Shown here: positions 61,832-64,000 of the stretch, in pieces
How positions within the stretch are numbered: the first letter of the stretch is position 1
How the letters are laid out: each line of letters opens with the position of its first letter
DNA from: JAVBMC01 sp031552845
Lineage (GTDB): Bacteria > Verrucomicrobiota > Kiritimatiellia > RFP12 > DVOR01
Direction: 5' to 3'
Length of the DNA stretch: 64,000 bases
NCBI GenBank assembly: GCA_031552845.1
Contig: JAVBMC010000005.1
Coordinates: 41,719-105,718 of the forward strand
The notes under the pieces: generated by a model
Told to the model about the DNA's origin: nothing
Databases searched by the model: none
Seen by the model: the letters and a program-made list of their open reading frames with translations, nothing else
Program-made: the position numbers and the translations under genes

Positions 61832-61892
61832 AAGCCGTTCCAAAACATCACGCTGCACACACGACCGCCGATACGCAGTCCGATAAAACAAT

Positions 61893-61924
61893 AACGGGCG
61901 TGCCGATTCATCGGCACGCCCGTT
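61893..61924 (-). terminator. Intrinsic terminator of the nucleoside transporter gene
   Basis: A perfect 14-bp stem with a 4-nt loop (61893-61924) lies 10 nt past the MFS stop on the minus strand, followed by a T-rich stretch (TATTGTTTTATC). It separates the transporter from the unknown secreted protein. Confidence 0.92.
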
Positions 61925-61934
61925 AATCAAACCA

Positions 61935-63224
61935 TTAAGCCTTCGCTTCGGGCTTCTTCGGGTTAAATAACACCGCCATCGCCACGGCCAACACGACCGC
62001 CATGACAAGTGCCACCAAGAAAGCCGTTGACCAGTCATGCTTCGTCACCTGCGTCAGCGTCTCGGCAACGCTCGTAGCACCATCTGCGCTTACAGTCTTT
62101 ACCACCTCATCGGTTGTTACGGTCACCGCGCCATGATTAAGCACCTTCTCAAAGGTAAGATTCGACAGCAACGCGCCCGCACCGAACATGATCAAACCGA
62201 TCAAACCCTGCGCTTGCGCCCGCAGCTCCTGCGGAGCGGCCGAATCCACATACATCTGGCTGCCGACAATCAACATACCAAAGATCAGACCATGCACCAA
62301 GATGCCGCCATAGTTTGCCCACTCCGCCCCTTCGGCACCGAGATAGAAGAACACATAACGCACCGCCAACGTTCCCAACGCCAGCACCATGCCCCACTTA
62401 TATCCCGCCTTCTTCAAGATAAACGGAATCATCAACATGAACGCAATTTCGCACACCTGCCCCAAGCTGGCTGTAATCGTCAACAGCTCATACCCCTGTT
62501 CCTTCAGATACTGCCCCGTATACGCCATATACCATTGAAATGGAATCATCGCGCAAAAGATCAAGATCGCAAACACGGCGAAATCCAAACGCTTAAACAA
62601 CACAACCGCCCGCAGCCCCAACGTATCGGCCACCGACATCGGCTGCCCCTTCGCCTTCGGCAGCGTGCGCGGTAAGAACAAGGCAAACACCGCAGCAATC
62701 ACTGCCACACCGGCGCCACACAAAAAGATATACGGAGTCTGGTCAAACGACTGCACATTCAAATACTTACTTGCAACGAAGCTAAATACGCCGGCAGCCA
62801 CCCACCCCAACGACCCGAACACACGGATTGAAGGAAACGCATCTGTCGTCGAATTCTCCATCGCAATCGTTGCCGTCAGCGACCATGTAGGCATATACAC
62901 CAACATCACGCCGACCAGAACAAAGAATAGAATCTGCGGATCCGTCACCGTATAAGCATACCCCAACAACACCGCACCCATAAGGTTGCAAAGCGCCAAC
63001 ACCCGCTCACTATTAAAAAACCGATCGGCAATCATCCCGAACAACGGCGACGTCACCGCGCCAAACGCCATAATCGAACCGCACCAAACCCCCCAAGCTT
63101 CGCCTCCCGGCATCGCCTTCACATAGGCAAACATTGGAATAAACCAAACCGGCAGCATCATAAACTGCAAGAACATCATCAAGCTCAACTTCACCCGCAT
63201 GGACATCGACATCGAACTGCTCAT
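61935..63224 (-). CDS. MFS nucleoside transporter (NupG-like)
   Basis: 429 aa, about twelve membrane segments. The look is that of the nucleoside:H+ symporter family: RVKLSLMMFLQFMMLPVWFIPMFAYV at the start, GSLGWVAAGVFSFV (about 135-150), a long inner loop and FLVALVMAVVLAVAMAVLF at the end. It likely imports nucleosides that feed purine salvage; the exact substrate is not shown. ATG 63224 follows AAGGAAGG; the longer frame from 63398 has no such site and begins in the repeat region near the transposase. Confidence 0.85.
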   Translation of the reverse strand: MSSSMSMSMRVKLSLMMFLQFMMLPVWFIPMFAYVKAMPGGEAWGVWCGSIMAFGAVTSPLFGMIADRFFNSERVLALCNLMGAVLLGYAYTVTDPQILFFVLVGVMLVYMPTWSLTATIAMENSTTDAFPSIRVFGSLGWVAAGVFSFVASKYLNVQSFDQTPYIFLCGAGVAVIAAVFALFLPRTLPKAKGQPMSVADTLGLRAVVLFKRLDFAVFAILIFCAMIPFQWYMAYTGQYLKEQGYELLTITASLGQVCEIAFMLMIPFILKKAGYKWGMVLALGTLAVRYVFFYLGAEGAEWANYGGILVHGLIFGMLIVGSQMYVDSAAPQELRAQAQGLIGLIMFGAGALLSNLTFEKVLNHGAVTVTTDEVVKTVSADGATSVAETLTQVTKHDWSTAFLVALVMAVVLAVAMAVLFNPKKPEAKA

Positions 63225-63354
63225 ACAACCATCCTTCCTTAGAAAAATAAACTCCCCCATTCTACCACATCCGCCCCCCGTGGAGCAAGGCAAAAACGCC
63301 AAACCCGCCCACTGTAATATAGAATGTAAAGTGTAAAATATCTTTTCCCTGCAG

Positions 63355-63462
63355 ATGGGGGGTGCCCGGGCACGCTCTCTTTCAGGGGAGCCCCCCATGG
63401 GAGGCGCGAAAATCTAACCGCCGGTTGAGACGTTTAGTGTTCCATCGGCGGGCCGATTTTCG
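63355..63462. repeat. Inverted repeats before the transposase
   Basis: Two inverted repeats: ATGGGGGG (63355-63362) with CCCCCCAT (63391-63398), and CGAAAATC (63407-63414) with GATTTTCG (63455-63462), the latter also enclosing CCGCCG/CGGCGG. They could be the left terminal repeat or regulatory hairpins of the insertion element whose transposase begins at 63505. The right end lies beyond the window. Confidence 0.5.
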
Positions 63463-63504
63463 TATCATTTCATCATCAAACCAAACAACCGAAAGGAACC
63501 GCCG

Positions 63505-64000
63505 ATGGAACGCCGCCAGCATACAAAACCCCGCCGTAAGAATCAACCTTTAACTCAGCTTGACCGCCAGCATCTTGAACAATGGCACGCAGAAGCCCGC
63601 AAGCAAGCTCCCGGACGCCGGGTGCAGGTTGCTGCGTTCTGCAAAGAAATGGCCATGCGCCTGTGCTGTTGCACACGCACGATCCGCAATGAACTTAAAC
63701 GGGGGTATTACGCCTGCCAGCTTTCGGACTTAACGACTGTGCCGGGCTACTCGTGGCACTGCGCGCAGACCTGGATCAATGCGAACAAGCTCAAAAGAGG
63801 ACGTAAACCGCTTGAAACGCGGGACAAGCAGTTCAAAATCTTCCGGGGTATCGTAATCGACCTGTTGCAAAGCAGGGAGGCGCACCAGCGTTACTCCATT
63901 TATGTCGCCACCCAAATAGCCAACCAGTGCACCGGCCTTCATATCAGTGCTAAAACCGTCTATAACATGTTGATGCAAGGCCGCTTAGGCAACCTGACCC
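63505..64000 (+). mobile_element. IS30-like transposase, 5' part (cut by window end)
   Basis: The reading frame from ATG 63505 (RBS GAAAGGA) stays open to the end of the window (165 codons). An N-terminal basic region leads to a helix-turn-helix with TRTIRNELKRGYY (about 58-70), matching IS30-family (S/T)-T-I-S-R-E-L-K-R-N. A second segment ends ISAKTVYNMLMQG (about 147-159), like the IS30 SHETIYRYIY block. The DDE catalytic part would lie further on. The gene is truncated by the window, not by a mutation. Confidence 0.75.

Noticed and set aside
1..64000. tRNA and rRNA genes
   Set aside because: I looked through the larger gaps for tRNA-like T-loop motifs and rRNA blocks and found none; a tRNAscan run would settle it.

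Overview
The window is about 57% GC, gene-dense and clearly bacterial. Envelope genes (ExbB/ExbD/TonB, a TonB-dependent receptor, an LpxL/HtrB-type acyltransferase, MlaE/F/D) point to a Gram-negative cell with an outer membrane. A prepilin-type protein, an HU-like protein with a C-terminal DUF4469-type domain, and abundant short palindromic intergenic repeats suggest a PVC-superphylum bacterium (Kiritimatiellota, Lentisphaerae or Verrucomicrobia). That placement is inference. No rRNA or tRNA gene was seen, and no CRISPR array.

Layout: 0-4.6 kb (+) parB, a secreted glutaminyl-cyclase-like M28 protein, a TonB/TolA-like protein, malate dehydrogenase and an RluA-family pseudouridine synthase. 5.0-10.7 kb (-) trpB, a DUF3332 lipoprotein, an esterase, thiE, a phosphoribosyltransferase and three unknown membrane or anchored proteins. 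10.8-14.5 kb (+) pdxB, a U32 protein and an ATP-grasp/HAD fusion. 14.6 kb (-) rubredoxin-rubrerythrin. 15.7-23.5 kb (+) argF, pyrB, a WPFY-repeat protein, mlaE/F/D, a CAAX-protease-like protein and a SpoU methyltransferase. 23.5-35.5 kb (-) priA, a pseudopilin, and ychJ-like, HAD, TPR-membrane, acyltransferase and HNH genes behind valS. 35.5-36.3 kb is a mosaic of intergenic repeats. 36.3-39.1 kb (-) is an AT-rich island with an HNH nuclease, a small P-loop protein, a multi-pass membrane protein and an unrecognised ~300-aa protein. 39.5 kb (-) HU-like. 40.7-43.1 kb (+) YhcH-family, queA and a TPR-like protein. 43.2-47.2 kb holds a cobalamin riboswitch, a TonB-dependent receptor and convergent exbB-exbD-tonB. 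47.3-51.0 kb (-) is a dcw cluster start (mraZ, rsmH, ftsL-like, ftsI). 51.3-51.8 kb is a short independent transcription unit. 52.1-54.7 kb (+) YfhO-like. 54.9-57 kb (+) bioB-bioF. 57-63.2 kb (-) nucleoside transporter, secreted protein, purD, purE, a split purH and a PHP phosphoesterase. From 63.5 kb an IS30-like transposase runs off the end.

The strongest unexplained signals are non-coding. (1) Two 204-nt elements at 4812-5015 and 51827-52030 align without gaps, with conserved blocks at identical offsets around diverged palindromic segments. (2) Two promoters, before the HU-like gene and before the 51.5 kb small ORF, drive leaders that share their predicted 5' ends and a core hairpin. (3) A cluster of four near-identical palindromes sits with a perfect 16-bp inverted repeat upstream of argF. 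The 36.3-39.1 kb island is the best protein-level candidate for an undescribed, possibly defence-related, system.
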